Both the position numbers and the translations under genes were made by a program. Below are positions 6,040-6,247 of a stretch of DNA of 6,247 nt, piece after piece. Within the stretch, counting starts at the first letter, position 1. Each line of letters opens with the position of its first letter. The stretch covers positions 1-6,247 of the forward strand of contig JAUXHZ010000070.1 in the NCBI GenBank assembly GCA_030621255.1, written 5' to 3'. Under the pieces are notes generated by a model. It did not search any database, was not told the origin of the DNA, and was given only the letters and a program-made list of their open reading frames with translations. The stretch is from Candidatus Latescibacterota bacterium. GTDB lineage: Bacteria; Krumholzibacteriota; Krumholzibacteriia; Krumholzibacteriales; WJIX01.

Positions 6040-6247
6040 AAATTATCATTCTCGCGAGCCGGCTCATCTTTATTTCAATAGCATCTTCCGGGCAAAGCTC
6101 ATGACAGCACATGCAGGTAATACATTCAGCATTATCTATCAGGCATACTCCATCATCATATGATATTGCTTTTACAGGACAGCTTCTTTCACATAGGCCG
6201 CATCCAGTACAGATTGAGGAATCAATAAAAAGTTTTAGCCAAACAAA
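6038..6247 (-). CDS. C-terminal part of a protein with two [4Fe-4S] ferredoxin motifs (N-terminus outside window)
   Basis: An open frame enters from the right edge and gives 69 residues before its TAA stop. It holds two full CxxCxxCxxxCP motifs: Cys13, 16, 19 and 23 (ICTGCGLCERSCP) and Cys42, 45, 48 and 52 (CITCMCCHELCP), each followed by the usual AI. Such a pair binds two [4Fe-4S] clusters and carries electrons. Two extra cysteines, Cys35 and Cys47, are not part of the motifs. The residues before the first motif (FVWLKLFIDSS) continue off the window, and the pattern resembles the ferredoxin tail of DUF362-type proteins, but a small ferredoxin or another fused enzyme is equally possible from what is visible. 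The stop codon overlaps the ribosome binding site of the acyltransferase gene, so the two are probably in one operon. Confidence 0.85.
   Translation of the reverse strand, partial: FVWLKLFIDSSICTGCGLCERSCPVKAISYDDGVCLIDNAECITCMCCHELCPEDAIEIKMSRLARMII

Overview
This window looks like chromosomal DNA from a Gram-negative, LPS-making bacterium of moderate GC content. It carries both ADP-heptose enzymes and a lipid A-type acyltransferase, so an outer membrane with heptose-containing LPS is expected. The mix of genes (cyclic 2,3-diphosphoglycerate synthetase-like GTPase, DUF3467, zinc-ribbon L32, separate rfaE1 and rfaE2) suggests a less-studied lineage, perhaps an FCB-group or candidate-phylum bacterium. 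That placement is an inference; no 16S rRNA or other marker is present to fix it.

Layout, right to left on the minus strand. The right edge holds the C-terminal end of an iron-sulfur protein with two [4Fe-4S] ferredoxin motifs (6038-6247, cut by the window). Its stop codon overlaps the ribosome binding site of an LpxL/HtrB-like acyltransferase (5115-6026) that appears to start at ATT. This gene meets the only plus-strand gene, a DUF3467 protein (4795-5118), tail to tail, and the two stop codons share the bases TTAA. A divergent spacer (4517-4794) holds plausible promoters in both directions and one short palindrome.

From about 4516 down to position 1 runs a same-strand series of seven genes: rfaE1 (heptose-7-phosphate kinase), rfaE2 (heptose-1-phosphate adenylyltransferase), a COG2403-type predicted GTPase related to cyclic 2,3-diphosphoglycerate synthetase, ndk, a DUF177/YceD protein, rpmF (ribosomal protein L32) and the start of plsX (cut by the window). 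The gaps range from 4 to 91 bases, so this may be one long operon or two with an internal promoter.

How the genes fit together: rfaE1 and rfaE2 make ADP-heptose for the LPS core, the acyltransferase would complete lipid A, and plsX starts phospholipid synthesis, so envelope building dominates. The yceD-rpmF-plsX block is the widely conserved link between 50S ribosome assembly and fatty acid/phospholipid synthesis, and ndk supplies NTPs. The role of the GTPase, DUF3467 and iron-sulfur proteins cannot be told from sequence. No mobile elements, CRISPR arrays, tRNAs or rRNAs were seen. The most notable points are the likely ATT start codon of the acyltransferase and the cyclic-DPG-synthetase-like gene inside an envelope/ribosome operon.
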